A DNA stretch of 64,000 nucleotides from CAVYXF01 sp963772335 (GCA_963772335.1 CAVYXF010000001.1:1364001-1428000); one strand, 5' to 3'. Positions 17,134 through 27,249 are shown, counted from the stretch's first letter. A program made the numbers and translations. The notes: generated from the letters alone by a model not told the origin.

Positions 17134-18042
17134 ATGTTCAAGGGATCTTTTACGGCGCTGATCACGCCCTTCGACAATGGCGCACTGGATGAGGATTCCT
17201 TTTGCAAGCTTGTCGAATTCCAGCTTCGCGAGGGCACGCACGGCCTCGTTCCGGTGGGGACGACGGGGGAGTCGCCGACGCTCACCCATGACGAGCACCA
17301 GCGTGTGGTCGAGCTTTGTGTGAAGCAGGTTGCCGGGCGCGTGCCGGTCATTGCGGGCGCGGGCTCCAACTGCACTGCCGAGGCAATCGAGCTGGTTCGC
17401 CATGCCAAGAGCGTTGGCGCGGCCGCGGCCCTGGTCGTCACGCCCTATTACAACAAGCCCACCCAGGAAGGCCTTTACCGGCATTTCCGCGCCATCAACG
17501 ATGGGGTGGAGCTGCCGATCATCATCTACAACATCCCGCCCCGCAGCGTGATCGACATGTCGGTCGCGACCATGGCGCGCCTTTTCGAGCTGCCCAATAT
17601 TGTCGGCGTGAAGGATGCAACCGCCAATCTCGCCCGGGTCAGCCAGCAGCGCGCAATGATGGGGCCGGGTTTCAACCAGCTCTCCGGCGAGGACGCCACG
17701 GCCATCGGCTTCATGGCGCATGGCGGCCACGGCTGCATCTCCGTGACCTCCAATATCGCGCCGCGACTGTGCGCCCAATTCCAGAACGCCTGCCTCGCCG
17801 GTGATTTCGCTCGCGCCCTCCAGCTCCACGACCAGCTTATGCCGCTTCATGATGCGCTGTTCGTCGAGACGAGCCCGGCGCCCGTCAAATACGCGGCCGA
17901 ACGCCTTGGCCTATGCCGTTCCGAAGTGCGCCTGCCGCTTGTGCCGGTGAGCGAAGCGGCTCGGCGCGCGGTCGATGGGGCGATGGCCAAGGCCGAGTTG
18001 ACGGCACCGAGCTTCGACTACGCTAAGGCCGCGAATGGCTAA
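17134..18042 (+). CDS. dapA: 4-hydroxy-tetrahydrodipicolinate synthase
   Basis: DapA condenses pyruvate with aspartate semialdehyde in the lysine and meso-diaminopimelate pathway. The 302-residue TIM barrel shows FTALITPFDNGALDEDSF, VPVGTTGESPTL with the dipicolinate-site Thr pair, IYNIPPRSVIDM with the conserved Tyr, and VGVKDATANLARV with the Schiff-base Lys. The start ATG follows GAAGGACTCTCCTC, with a modest ribosome site. It overlaps smpB by 8 bases, so the two are one transcript. The roughly 200 bp gap upstream holds the divergent promoters for dapA and slt. Confidence 0.97.
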   Translation: MFKGSFTALITPFDNGALDEDSFCKLVEFQLREGTHGLVPVGTTGESPTLTHDEHQRVVELCVKQVAGRVPVIAGAGSNCTAEAIELVRHAKSVGAAAALVVTPYYNKPTQEGLYRHFRAINDGVELPIIIYNIPPRSVIDMSVATMARLFELPNIVGVKDATANLARVSQQRAMMGPGFNQLSGEDATAIGFMAHGGHGCISVTSNIAPRLCAQFQNACLAGDFARALQLHDQLMPLHDALFVETSPAPVKYAAERLGLCRSEVRLPLVPVSEAARRAVDGAMAKAELTAPSFDYAKAANG

Positions 18043-18511
18043 GCCCCCGAGCGGTCCGCCGCGCAAGATTATCGCGGAAAACAGAAAGGCACGGTTCGAG
18101 TATGAGATTCTCAACACGTTCGAAGCCGGCATTGCGCTTGCCGGATCGGAGGTGAAGTCGCTGCGCCGCGGCGCATCCAACATCGCCGAATCCTATGCCA
18201 GCGAGCACAATGGCGAGTTGTTCATCATCAATGCCTATATCCCCGGCTATGCCCAGGCGAACCGCTTCAACCATGAGGAGCGCCGGCCACGCAAGCTCCT
18301 GATGCACAAGCGCGAGGTCAACAGACTGATCGGCGCTGTGCGGCGCGAAGGCATGACGCTGGTGCCCTTGCGCCTCTATTTCAACGACAAAGGCCGGGCC
18401 AAGCTGGAGCTTGCGCTCGCACGCGGCAAGAAGCTGCACGATAAGCGCGAGACCGAAAAGGCACGGGATTGGGGCCGGCAAAAAGCCCGGCTGCTGCGGG
18501 ATAGGGGTTAG
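18035..18511 (+). CDS. smpB: SsrA-binding protein SmpB
   Basis: SmpB binds tmRNA and brings it to stalled ribosomes for trans-translation. The 158-residue protein has the full OB-fold: IIAENRKARFEYEILNTFEA, GIALAGSEVKSLRRG, SYASEHNGELFIINAYI, and then RPRKLLMHKREVNRL. A basic C-terminal tail follows (KLHDKRETEKARDWGRQKAR), which probes the decoding centre. It overlaps the dapA end by 8 bases; the dapA-smpB pairing is typical of Rhizobiales. The tmRNA gene itself was not found in this window. Confidence 0.97.
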   Translation: MAKPPSGPPRKIIAENRKARFEYEILNTFEAGIALAGSEVKSLRRGASNIAESYASEHNGELFIINAYIPGYAQANRFNHEERRPRKLLMHKREVNRLIGAVRREGMTLVPLRLYFNDKGRAKLELALARGKKLHDKRETEKARDWGRQKARLLRDRG

Positions 18512-18689
18512 CACGCGGCGGACGGCTGCCTGCCTGTGCGCGATTATGGGACTGAGACAGAGGCGGCGCACTGCCTCTCCGTTGGGGGGCCTCCATCTAG
18601 ACTAATCGCATAGGCTGCAGCCGCTTGCACACCTGGCGCAATGCCGGGCGCCGGTTTTCCCCGCGCGAACCGCTATCCCACCGCGATCA

Positions 18690-20442
18690 TCATGGCTGGA
18701 GAGGCCGCGACAGCCTGTTGTCATAGACCTTGGCGTTGCCGCCGAGGATCTCCTCCAGCGCTTTCGGATCCGGGACATCGACAGGAGGCGTTACGCCTCG
18801 GGTCCCCTGCCCTGGCTTTGGCGCAATATCCACCTTATAAGCATTTGTGCCGACCTGACGGACATCGCAATTGTAGTTGGCGCATTTCTGGTTCAGCGTT
18901 GCGGCAATTTCCGCCGCCGATTTGTCAGTCTTGACGATATAGGACGCGCCATCGGCAACCATGGTCAGCAGATCCCGTGTGGATTGGCGGCTGGCGAGAC
19001 GCGATGAGCCGATCGCGGTGGCGGCGCGCGCCACGCCGCGCATTGCTGGAGCGCTTGGCCCGTTCTGAAGTTCAGGCCTCGTCTCGGCGACAGCAACGGG
19101 CACCTCGGGGCCGGCGAGGCCGGCAAGATCCATGCTCGTCACTGTGGTTTCAGTGCGCGGGTCGGCGACAGCATGACTGGCTGCCGCCAGCCGTTCGAGC
19201 TGCTGCTTGATCGTAAGCTGCGGGTTCTGCTGGTGAAGCAGGGCCAGGGCTGCGGCGACATGCGGCGCTGCCATTGAGGTGCCGCTCTTGGTGGCGTACC
19301 CACCCATGAATGTCAGCGAGACGATGTCTGTGCCGGGCGCGGCCAAGGTCACGAAATCGGCGACGTTGCTGTAGGAGACATCAAGCTTGCCATCGCGATC
19401 GAGCGCCGCGACCGAGACCGCACGCGAGATGCAGGCCGGTTCGGCAATGCCGTCGAAGAAGCCCTCGTTGCCCGCGGCGACCACGGTGGCGATGTTCTTG
19501 CCTCTCAGCCGGTCGATCATTTCGGTGAGCGCGCTGGTGGTGTCGCAGTTCTTGTCGTGATAGCCGCCGCCCAGGCTCATATTGATGGAGGAGAGGTTGA
19601 GCTCCTCGTAATTGCGATAGAGCCATTCAAGCGCGCGGAGCTGATCAGAGGTAAAGCTGAGAACGCAGGGGACCGGGAATGGGCTGCAGGCCTGTGGCTC
19701 GTCGAACTCGGTGAACACTTGCACGGCCAGCAGCGAAACCATCGGCGCAACGCCGCTGAAGTTGCCATGCTGCCCGTCATGCATGTTGCGTCCGCCGATA
19801 ATACCGGCAACATGGGTACCGTGATCGCAGCCTTCGATGTTCTTGGGGCATTGAGCAGCCGCACCTTTGACAAGCGAGACGTCGAAGCCCTGCGGACAAA
19901 GCGACTTCACCTTATAGATGGTAGACTTGCTCGTTGAGAAGCAGGCCTCCTTCACCACAGCATCCTTGATCGCGGGGTGCTCGGTATCGACCCCTGTATC
20001 CAGCAACGCCACCGTCCCCGAGCCGCGCAGCCCGAGTTGATGAAATTTGTCTGCACCGATTTGCCCAACGCTCTTAAACAGCAGCGCCGGCTGCGGAATG
20101 TCGCGGGAGACCAGGCTGACATTTGGATCCTCGTAAAGCGCCGGCAACGCATCTTTGCTGATCTCAGCCGAAACACCGGGCAATTTGCCGAGCGCCTTAA
20201 CGTTGGTGGCGCTGTTTCCAAGCGCGCCGGACAGGTATTCGGCTGGTCTCGATGCTGCCAGCCCGCCATCGGCGACGGTCGAACTCGGGGCGGGTTAGAA
20301 TGATGACCCGCACACGCTCGCCGGCCTGCAATTCCCGCACGAGCGCCGATTTAACTTTCGTCTGAGCCGTTACGAGGGACGGCGCGAGAATAACGATCAG
20401 GGCAGAAAGGAAATAAAGGGGTCGTGCCAGAAAAACGCTCAT
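18690..20442 (-). pseudogene. Secreted S8 subtilisin-like serine protease, split by a single-base frameshift
   Basis: From the ATG at 20442 (after GGAGAG) a signal peptide (MSVFLARPLYFLSALIVILA) leads into the propeptide. The frame then breaks near 20290: removing one C from the CCCC run gives RVIILTRPSSTVADGGLAAS and continues into the protease domain, for a total of 583 residues. The total length is 3n+1. The catalytic triad is complete: Asp in ALLDTGVDTEHP, His in GCDHGTHVAGI, Ser in SGTSMAAPHVAAAL. A C-terminal region of about 170 residues follows, with a Cys pair (CANYNCDVRQVG). The intact domain suggests a sequence error rather than a dead gene. As read, the conserved protease part has no signal peptide. 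Confidence 0.85.
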
Positions 20443-20698
20443 GGAAGCTCTCCCCAAAGCTTTGTCAGCATTGCCGCGATTTATAAAGAGCAGCCCCCGC
20501 AAGTCAAGCAAATCGGGGCTGGGAAGAGAGGGGCGGCAGGCAGCAAACATCTGCGCCAGGGGAAGCACCGCGCGAAGTATAGCACCGAGCGCCGCCAACA
20601 CCTCTACTGAGTTCGGCCCGAGCCTGAAGCGGAGCACTGCCCCTCATCTGCAGCGCCATAAAACGGGGCGCTTCCAACCCCAACGAGAAACGGCTGCT

Positions 20699-21814
20699 TT
20701 ATGAGCGCTGGAAGAAGCTCTTGATGACGTTGCAGATCCGTAAGGCGTCCTCATTGCTGATATGCATATGCACCGGCAGACACAAACCCGTGGCGTTCAG
20801 TTTCTCGCTCACCGGCAATGAAACCGGCGGAACTGACCTCAGCTTCGGCTGCAAATGCATCGGATAGAAGAAGCCGCGCGTTTCAATCGCATTCTCACGC
20901 AGCACCGCTTCGAGCTCGGCACGCCGTGATGTGGTGAATGGCACACGGAAGGGTATGAACTCGGATTTCGGGTGGATGCTCATAAACCGCAGGTCGCCAA
21001 CGCCCTCCAGAGCGCGCTGATAAAGCATCAGAAGCTCGGTGCGCCGCTCGCAAATCCGCGGCAGCTTTGGCAGCTGCGCAAGGCCGACCGCGGCGTGAAG
21101 ATCCGTGATGCGGAAATTCATGCCGCATTCGGGATGGATGAAGGTGCCGGAATTGGGCCGTCCCTGATTTCGAAGCAGGCGCACACGTTCAAATAGTCCC
21201 TCGTCCTGGGCGACCAAAGCCGCGCCTTCTCCGGTTGTGATCACCTTGTCGGAAAAGAACGAGAAAACGCCGATATCACCGAACGTGCCAGCGTGCCTCC
21301 CATTGAAATGAACCCCAAACGCCTGGGCGGCATCTTCGATGACCTTGAGGCCGTGGCGCCGGGCGATGCTGATCACCCCTTCGATATCGCAGGCCTGCCC
21401 ATAGATGTGGACTGGCATCACGGCTGAGGTCGAGGGCGTGATCTTACGCTCGAAGTCCTCTAGATCGATATTGTAGGTGTCCTCGTAGCAGTCACAGAAG
21501 ACCGGCTTCAGCCCGGCGAAAATCGCCGGCATTGCCGATCCGTAGAATGTGAAAGATGGGATGATGATTTCGCTGCCAGCCGGCAAGTCAAGGCTCAGCA
21601 AAGCCAAATAAATCCCGAGCGTGCCGTTGGGGGCGAAGGTAACAAATTTGCTTCGCGTATAGGCCTTGATAGCCTCGGCGAACTCTGCCGCGTTCGGCCC
21701 TTCGGTGAGCCAGCGACTGAGAATGGACGGCGCCAGCCTGCTAAGTTCCGCTTCATCGAGGAAGAGGTCAACTTGAGAAATGCGCCGCGCCTGCTGCTTT
21801 ATGAATTCATTCAT
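20699..21814 (-). CDS. DegT/DnrJ/EryC1/StrS-family sugar aminotransferase
   Basis: This 371-residue PLP enzyme transfers an amino group to a keto-sugar nucleotide, making an amino sugar for a glycan. Visible are the substrate loop APNGTLGIYLALLSLDLPAG, the SEIIIPSFTFYGSAMPAIFA region, VIEDAAQAFGVHFNGRHAG with the PLP-contacting Asp, and FSFFSDKVITTGEGAAL with the Schiff-base Lys. It follows the RmlC-like gene on the same strand with 16 bases between them. That pairing fits synthesis of a 3- or 4-amino deoxysugar. No nucleotidyltransferase or dehydratase for the sugar is in the window, so these must come from elsewhere. Confidence 0.92.
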   Translation of the reverse strand: MNEFIKQQARRISQVDLFLDEAELSRLAPSILSRWLTEGPNAAEFAEAIKAYTRSKFVTFAPNGTLGIYLALLSLDLPAGSEIIIPSFTFYGSAMPAIFAGLKPVFCDCYEDTYNIDLEDFERKITPSTSAVMPVHIYGQACDIEGVISIARRHGLKVIEDAAQAFGVHFNGRHAGTFGDIGVFSFFSDKVITTGEGAALVAQDEGLFERVRLLRNQGRPNSGTFIHPECGMNFRITDLHAAVGLAQLPKLPRICERRTELLMLYQRALEGVGDLRFMSIHPKSEFIPFRVPFTTSRRAELEAVLRENAIETRGFFYPMHLQPKLRSVPPVSLPVSEKLNATGLCLPVHMHISNEDALRICNVIKSFFQRS

Positions 21815-21830
21815 CGGTCTATCATTTAGG

Positions 21831-22337
21831 CTAAAAGTCGCGTTCTGAACGGATCGTATTCTGAATTGGCCACCAGATTTTCGCGCGAGGGTCGTCCCAC
21901 TTCACAGTGAACTGCTTGGTTTCGTGATAGTAGGTCGACTGCTTATAATGAAAGATCCCTATATCGGAGAGCACGAGATAGCCGATGGCATATTTCGCCG
22001 GGACGTAGATCTGCACGCGATTGGCGCTGCTCAAGTGGAATGCCTCCCACTGCATGAACTGGGGATGGCTCTCATCGGCCTGGACGGCGACAAAGTACAG
22101 GGAACCGTGAATGCACTTCACCAGCTTGATGGTCTTATCATCACCGTGCATGCCACGCAGGACATGCTTTGAGCTGGTCGCATAGTCGTCCTGTTTGAAA
22201 TCCGTGGTAATGCCCTGCTCGCGATAGATGTCGCGATTGTAGATCTCGACATAATCGCCCCGAAAATCCTCAAAGACCGTTGCCGGCGTTAGGACTTTAA
22301 TTCCGTCAAGTTTGCCGCTCTTGCACGTGAATGCCAT
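21831..22337 (-). CDS. dTDP-4-dehydrorhamnose 3,5-epimerase-like (RmlC cupin) protein
   Basis: This 168-residue cupin matches the RmlC family in FEDFRGDYVEIYNRDIYREQ, TTDFKQDDYATSSKHVLRGM (the RG(M/L)H region with the base His), and the later IYVPAKYAIGYLVLSDIG. It would epimerise or isomerise a nucleotide-linked keto-sugar. The start ATG at 22337 has GGAG 6 bases upstream; an upstream in-frame start adds 10 residues of no visible value. It lies just before the sugar aminotransferase. The family is broad, so the exact substrate cannot be read from the sequence. Confidence 0.85.
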   Translation of the reverse strand: MAFTCKSGKLDGIKVLTPATVFEDFRGDYVEIYNRDIYREQGITTDFKQDDYATSSKHVLRGMHGDDKTIKLVKCIHGSLYFVAVQADESHPQFMQWEAFHLSSANRVQIYVPAKYAIGYLVLSDIGIFHYKQSTYYHETKQFTVKWDDPRAKIWWPIQNTIRSERDF

Positions 22338-23418
22338 TCCCGTCTCCTCACAGCGAAAGCCAATCACGCTCCCACCCTATTCTTGAAGTCTTGCGCCCCT
22401 GGCCGGACAATTCCTCCCTGCCGACCTTTACAATTTATAATTGCATCCGCCAGCCCCGCATTCTGTCCCAGGTGTCGCTCGGAGTGGGCACCCTGCCTCA
22501 GCTTCAACGCAGTGTCGAGGAAGTTGCCGCGATGCGCGATGGAGCAGCGAAGGGAAGTGCGCCAGCCTGGGCGTGGGCATTATACGGTCGTCAATGAAGG
22601 TTTATTCCCGCAACTAGAAGCTTCTTGAATTTGTAAGATCGTTCTGAACAGCCGAGCGGCGAACAGTGCAGGCCAGTTCCGTTATAGCGTGGCGTCGACG
22701 AGTCGTGTCGTTGGATACCTGCAGTTGCTCATCAACCGTAATACATCTTCCCTCTCATCTGCTACCTAATCTGCAAGCCGCCACCCGCCGCCCATCCGAA
22801 GCCAGCAGAGTATACACAACCAGGCGAGGCGTTTTCTGCGATCGGCGGCGCTTAACTAGAATGCTCCAGCCCTGTTGCAAAATCGCAACGCGTGTGATCT
22901 GTTTTGTCCACAGACCGATCTTTACTGCGTCGTTCCGCAAACGGTGCCCGGCAACTTCCCCGAACCGATCCTAGCCATAAATGCGCGTAGCCGCCTTGAC
23001 CCCGCCCGCCGGGGAATAGGTATTGGCGAAAGCGCCTTTAGCGAACTTGCTGCCCAGATTGAGCCAAGAAATCCGCCACCCGGACACGGCTTGGTCTTGT
23101 CCCGTCATCTTTGAACAAAGCGCCGAAAGCGCGCTTCCATATCAGGGATGATCTCGCACCGAGCCCGGTCAATGGCAGCCCAAATTCTGGCCGCGCTAGA
23201 AGCTGTAGACCGCAAAGCGCGACGCTCAGTTCAGTTGTAACTACGACAAATTTGCCCTAAAAGCGCATGGCTTTGGCGATAGCTGTACTTATCGGGGCAG
23301 CCGAACAGCATAAACACGACCGCGCCAGTATTGCCGCCTCCCCGAACGGGACGGCAGGGATATGGCTTTGTTTGAGTGCAGCTTTGCGCAAGGCGTTGTA
23401 GCAGCGGTTGGGAGTTCC
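22338..23418. other. Long region without a recognised gene, between divergent glycan operons
   Basis: About 1.1 kb separates the RmlC-like gene from the flippase. Open frames on both strands are short, of poor composition and without recognised domains. The stretch around 22600-22900 is lower in GC than the neighbouring genes and shows several stops in all frames. It must hold the promoters of both the minus-strand (RmlC/aminotransferase) and plus-strand operons. I see no tRNA, terminal repeat or insertion end. A decayed gene or an untranslated RNA cannot be excluded. Confidence 0.5.
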
Positions 23419-24753
23419 ATGCGGACAATTCTGAGTGCACTCGATGGGCCGCGGATCCGCCAGCTCCTGAGCTCTCGTTCGCTGCAAAACATCGGCAAAA
23501 ATAGTCTGATTCAGGCCATTGAGCAGCTCGGCAATATCGTCTTCGGCCTGCTGGTTACAGCCTATATCGCGCGCTATTTCGGGCCGGCGGATTTTGGCCT
23601 GTGGAGCTTGGCGATCTCGGCGATCTATATCGCCTCAACCGGTCTGAAGTTTGGGTTGGACATCATTATCCTGCGGCAAGTTTCCGGTAGCGAGACCGCT
23701 CCGGAAAGGTTCGTCACCGAAGTCATCATTCTGCGGCTCGTCAATTCTCTTTGTTTTGTTTTCGGCTGTATCGCTATTCTGGGATTGCTTTCGCGAGAGC
23801 CCAGCACCACCGCGCACCTGATCTTCATCTTTGTTCTGGGCCTGCTGTTCGTGCCGCTCGAGACCATCGAGTTCTTTTTCCGCGGGCGCCAGGACGCCGT
23901 CGTTCCAGCAACCGCGCGCCTTACCGCGATCATCATTGGATCGTGCCTGAAACTCGGCCTGATCATGTTCGGCGCGACCATGGTCCAGGTGGCGTGGGCG
24001 CATTCATTGCAGCTCGGCCTCACTGGCGCGGTGTTGCTCGCATTCTATTTCTGGCGCGGCTTCAAGCTCATTCTCGCCAACACCGTGGTGACGGACGTCA
24101 AGAATCTGTATCTGCTCGGATGGCCGCTGTTCGTTGCGCATCTCGGTGCGCTGGTCTACCAGCGTCTCGACATCTTCATGCTCTCGGCGCTGAAGGGCGG
24201 CAGCGATGTCGGAACCTATGCAGCAGCAACGCGTATCACGGAGGCGGCCTATCTGGCTCCTGTCATCTTGATGACGGCGATCTCGCCCGTGCTGTTCGGG
24301 CTTTACAAGCGCAATATGCGGCAATTCATTCAGGCGCTGCGGATCTGTCTGACGGCGTTCAACATCATTTTCATATCGATCGCGGTCTTCATCTCGCTTC
24401 TGTCACCCTTTATTATCCATACCCTTTTCGGCCAGGCTTACACTGCTTCCGCCCAGCTCCTGAGCATCCACATCTTGACGCTGATATTTATGGCTCAGAC
24501 TGTGGCGACAGATTTTTATTGGGTCGCACGCCGCCGCCAGCGTATCAACATGATCCGAACCTTGGCCGGCGCCAGCACCACCGCAATTCTTAACCTTATT
24601 CTTATTCCCACTTACGGCGCCCTTGGTGCTGCTATCGCCGCACTCGTATCCTCTTTTGTGTCGGGCGTGGGCATTCACTTCTTCCTCGGCCGCAACGGTT
24701 TTCATCTCTTGCGACTGCAATTCGTACCCAAGCTTCTGCCGCGCGGCTCCTGA
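23419..24753 (+). CDS. Wzx-like polysaccharide flippase (MATE/MOP superfamily)
   Basis: This 444-residue polytopic membrane protein has about 12 to 14 hydrophobic segments and the N-terminal signature of polysaccharide exporters (KNSLIQAIEQLGNIVFGLLV, TAYIARYFGPADFGLWSLAI). It should flip an undecaprenyl-linked sugar unit across the inner membrane. The ATG at 23419 follows GGGAG and is preferred; an in-frame ATG at 23362 would add 19 residues. It is the first gene of the plus-strand glycan operon. No Wzy polymerase is seen in the window. Confidence 0.9.
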   Translation: MRTILSALDGPRIRQLLSSRSLQNIGKNSLIQAIEQLGNIVFGLLVTAYIARYFGPADFGLWSLAISAIYIASTGLKFGLDIIILRQVSGSETAPERFVTEVIILRLVNSLCFVFGCIAILGLLSREPSTTAHLIFIFVLGLLFVPLETIEFFFRGRQDAVVPATARLTAIIIGSCLKLGLIMFGATMVQVAWAHSLQLGLTGAVLLAFYFWRGFKLILANTVVTDVKNLYLLGWPLFVAHLGALVYQRLDIFMLSALKGGSDVGTYAAATRITEAAYLAPVILMTAISPVLFGLYKRNMRQFIQALRICLTAFNIIFISIAVFISLLSPFIIHTLFGQAYTASAQLLSIHILTLIFMAQTVATDFYWVARRRQRINMIRTLAGASTTAILNLILIPTYGALGAAIAALVSSFVSGVGIHFFLGRNGFHLLRLQFVPKLLPRGS

Positions 24754-24825
24754 GACGCGGGGCGCCTGAAAAATGGCAGCCCCGAGAGATGGTGTTTTAT
24801 CTTATTGTATGGAAGGCCGATTCTC

Positions 24826-25992
24826 ATGGCTCAGGCTGGCTTCAACTTAAAATATAGCACCCCGCCGGCCGAGGCTGGCGTACGCCCCTGCCACCCCGAA
24901 GACATGGAGGCGGTTGCGCGGATTTTTCTTGAGACCTACTACACGCCCGCGATCACGCCACCGGCAGGGCTGGTGAGCTACTTCCAGGATCTCTATCTTG
25001 CGCACCCGTGGTTCGATCCCGAGGTTCCCTCTCTCGTTTATCAAGGCGAAGACGGCGAGGTGCTGGGCTTTCTCGGCTCATTGCCCGTGCGCATGACCTA
25101 TCGCGGCCGCCCGCTCCGTGCCGCAGCCGTGAGCTCGATCCTTGGCCACGATCCCAAGCGCAATCCGCTCGTGCCGGCCAAACTGCTGCGCCGCTTCTTC
25201 GCTGGGCCGCAGGAACTCACCTTCAGCGAGATGTCGAATGCTGTCGCGCTCCGGCTGTGGAAACCGCAGGGCGGCCAGACCGTTCCCGGCTACGGCGCGG
25301 AGTGGATGCGCCTGATGCGCCCCGCTAGTCTTATCACCCATTTCCTCGGCAAATCGGGCGGCTTGCTGCGCAGAGCCGGAGCGGCGGGTCTCAGCCCCAT
25401 CACCTGGGCGACCAACAGCGCGGCGCGGGCGGTTCTGCGCGATTATATCCGCGTGCCGACCGCCCCGACCTCCTTCGCCTATGACCGCGATGTGACGGCG
25501 CAGGAGTACCTCGCCTACCTCATCAAAGCCCGTGAACGTTATGCCTTGGCGCCGCAAAGCGATTTGGCGGTGCTGAATTGGCAGTTCGAGCACGCGGCAC
25601 AGAAATCCATCTATGGCGACCGCCAGGTTCGTATGGTCCACGACAAGCGCGATCGGCCGATGGGCGCCTACATCTATTATGGCCGCAAAGGCGGCGCCGC
25701 CTTTGCGCTACCCATTCTCGCCGAGCCCGGACAGGAGGAGGCCGTCCTCGACAGCCTGTTTGCTCATGCCTACGAGGCAGGTAACGTGGTGATCCGCGGC
25801 AAGGTCGAGCCGCGCATCAGCGAGGCACTGCTCGACAGGCATTGCATCTTTCATCGGCGCACCGCCACGCAAGTGCTGACGCGCAACCAGGAACTCCTGA
25901 CCACCATTCGCGCCGGCGATGCCTGTCTGATGGGCTTTGCCGGGGAAAGCTGGCACCGCTTCGTCGGTCACAATCTGATTAGTTCGGCCTGA
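24826..25992 (+). CDS. GNAT-like acyltransferase candidate, copy 1 of a tandem pair
   Basis: This 388-residue cytosolic protein begins with a segment that looks like an acyl-CoA N-acyltransferase (GNAT) fold: EDMEAVARIFLETYYTPAIT, LVYQGEDGEVLGFLGSLPVR, MTYRGRPLRAAAVSSILGHD, then a GPQELTFSEMSNAVALRLWK stretch. The second half (EYLAYLIKARERYALAPQSD onward) may form another GNAT-like domain, as in FemAB-type double-fold enzymes. The family is not certain. Its place beside an acyl carrier protein and an AMP-forming ligase suggests transfer of an acyl or aminoacyl group to a sugar amine. It is about 90% identical to the next gene. Confidence 0.65.
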   Translation: MAQAGFNLKYSTPPAEAGVRPCHPEDMEAVARIFLETYYTPAITPPAGLVSYFQDLYLAHPWFDPEVPSLVYQGEDGEVLGFLGSLPVRMTYRGRPLRAAAVSSILGHDPKRNPLVPAKLLRRFFAGPQELTFSEMSNAVALRLWKPQGGQTVPGYGAEWMRLMRPASLITHFLGKSGGLLRRAGAAGLSPITWATNSAARAVLRDYIRVPTAPTSFAYDRDVTAQEYLAYLIKARERYALAPQSDLAVLNWQFEHAAQKSIYGDRQVRMVHDKRDRPMGAYIYYGRKGGAAFALPILAEPGQEEAVLDSLFAHAYEAGNVVIRGKVEPRISEALLDRHCIFHRRTATQVLTRNQELLTTIRAGDACLMGFAGESWHRFVGHNLISSA

Positions 25993-26100
25993 AGATGGGG
26001 GGCCGTACACAAGCGCAAGACTTTTGGAGCCGCCGCGCTAAGGCACTTAAGCAGTCCAAGGGCGTGGGGCGTTTTTAGTTTCGCAGGGGGAAGAACTCTC

Positions 26101-27249
26101 ATGGCTCAGGCCGGCTTCAACTTAAGCTATGACGGTCCGGTGGCTGAGGCAGGTGCGCGCACCTGCCGGCCCGAAGATATGGAGGCGGTTGCGCGGATTT
26201 TTCTGGAGACCTACCGCACGCCCGCGATCACGCCACCGGCAGAGTTGGTGAGCTACTTCCAGGATCTCTATTTTGGCCACCCGTGGTTCGACCCCGAGCT
26301 TCCCTCTCTCGTTTATCAAGGCGAAGACGGCGAGGTGCTAGGCTTTCTCGGCTCATTGCCCGTGCGCATGACCTATCGCGGCCGGCCGCTGCGTGCCGCG
26401 ATTGTGAATGCGATCTCCGGCCACGATCCCAAGCGCAATCCGCTCGTGCCGGCCAAACTGCTGCGCCGCTATTTGGCCGGGCCGCAGGAACTCACCTTCA
26501 GCGAGACATCGAATGCTATCGCAGTTCGGCTCTGGAAGCCGCAGGGCGGCCAGACCGTTCCCGGCTACGGCGCGGAGTGGATGCGCCTGATGCGCCCCGC
26601 CAGTCTTATCACCCATTTCCTCGGCAAAGGCGGCTTGCTGCGCAGAGCCGGAGCGGCGGGTCTCAGCCCCATCACCTGGGCGACCGACAGCGCGGCGCGG
26701 GCAATTCTGCGCGATTATATCCGCGTGCCGACCGCCCCGACCTCCTTCGCCTATGACCGCGATGTGACGGCGCAGGAGTACCTCGCCTACCTCATCAAAG
26801 CCCGTGAACGTTATGCCTTGGCGCCGCAAAGCGATTTGGCGGTGCTGAATTGGCAGTTCGAGCACGCGGCACAGAAATCCATCTATGGCGACCGCCAGGT
26901 TCGTATGGTCTACGACAAGCGCGATCGGCCGATGGGCGCCTACATCTATTATGGCCGCAAAGGCGGCGCCGCTTTTGCCCTCCCCATTCTCGCCGAGCCC
27001 GGACAGGAGGAGGCCGTCCTCGACAGCCTGTTTGCTCATGCCTACGAGGCAGGTAACGTGGTGATCCGCGGCAAAGTCGAGCCGCGCATCAGCGAGGCAC
27101 TGCTCGACAGGCATTGCATCTTTCATCGGCGCACCGCCACGCAAGTGCTGACGCGCAACCAGGAGCTCCTGACCACCATTCGCGCCGGCGATGCCTGTCT
27201 GATGGGCTTTGCCGGCCAAACCTGGCACCGCTTCGTCGGTCATTACTGA
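26101..27249 (+). CDS. GNAT-like acyltransferase candidate, copy 2 of a tandem pair
   Basis: This 382-residue paralogue differs from copy 1 mainly in the first 110 residues (SYDGPVAEAGARTCRPEDME in place of KYSTPPAEAGVRPCHPEDME) and at the very end. From about residue 210 onward the two proteins differ at only a few positions, and at DNA level nearly all bases agree. One codon is missing (GKGGLLRR against GKSGGLLRR). Divergent starts with near-identical ends suggest duplication followed by partial divergence or gene conversion. The ATG at 26101 follows GGGGGAAGAACTCTC. Function is as uncertain as for copy 1. Confidence 0.65.
   Translation: MAQAGFNLSYDGPVAEAGARTCRPEDMEAVARIFLETYRTPAITPPAELVSYFQDLYFGHPWFDPELPSLVYQGEDGEVLGFLGSLPVRMTYRGRPLRAAIVNAISGHDPKRNPLVPAKLLRRYLAGPQELTFSETSNAIAVRLWKPQGGQTVPGYGAEWMRLMRPASLITHFLGKGGLLRRAGAAGLSPITWATDSAARAILRDYIRVPTAPTSFAYDRDVTAQEYLAYLIKARERYALAPQSDLAVLNWQFEHAAQKSIYGDRQVRMVYDKRDRPMGAYIYYGRKGGAAFALPILAEPGQEEAVLDSLFAHAYEAGNVVIRGKVEPRISEALLDRHCIFHRRTATQVLTRNQELLTTIRAGDACLMGFAGQTWHRFVGHY

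Larger units (their letters stand above)
24826..27249 (+). repeat. Tandem gene duplication, unit about 1.28 kb
   Basis: Bases 24826-25970 and 26101-27245 are homologous over their full length. Identity is highest from about 25430/26705 to the end, with long perfect runs. The 108 bp between copies are not clearly duplicated. Confidence 0.95.

Noticed and set aside
22666..23114. Two short plus-strand frames in the long gap before the flippase
   Set aside because: Composition is unlike the neighbouring genes and no domain or ribosome site is seen.
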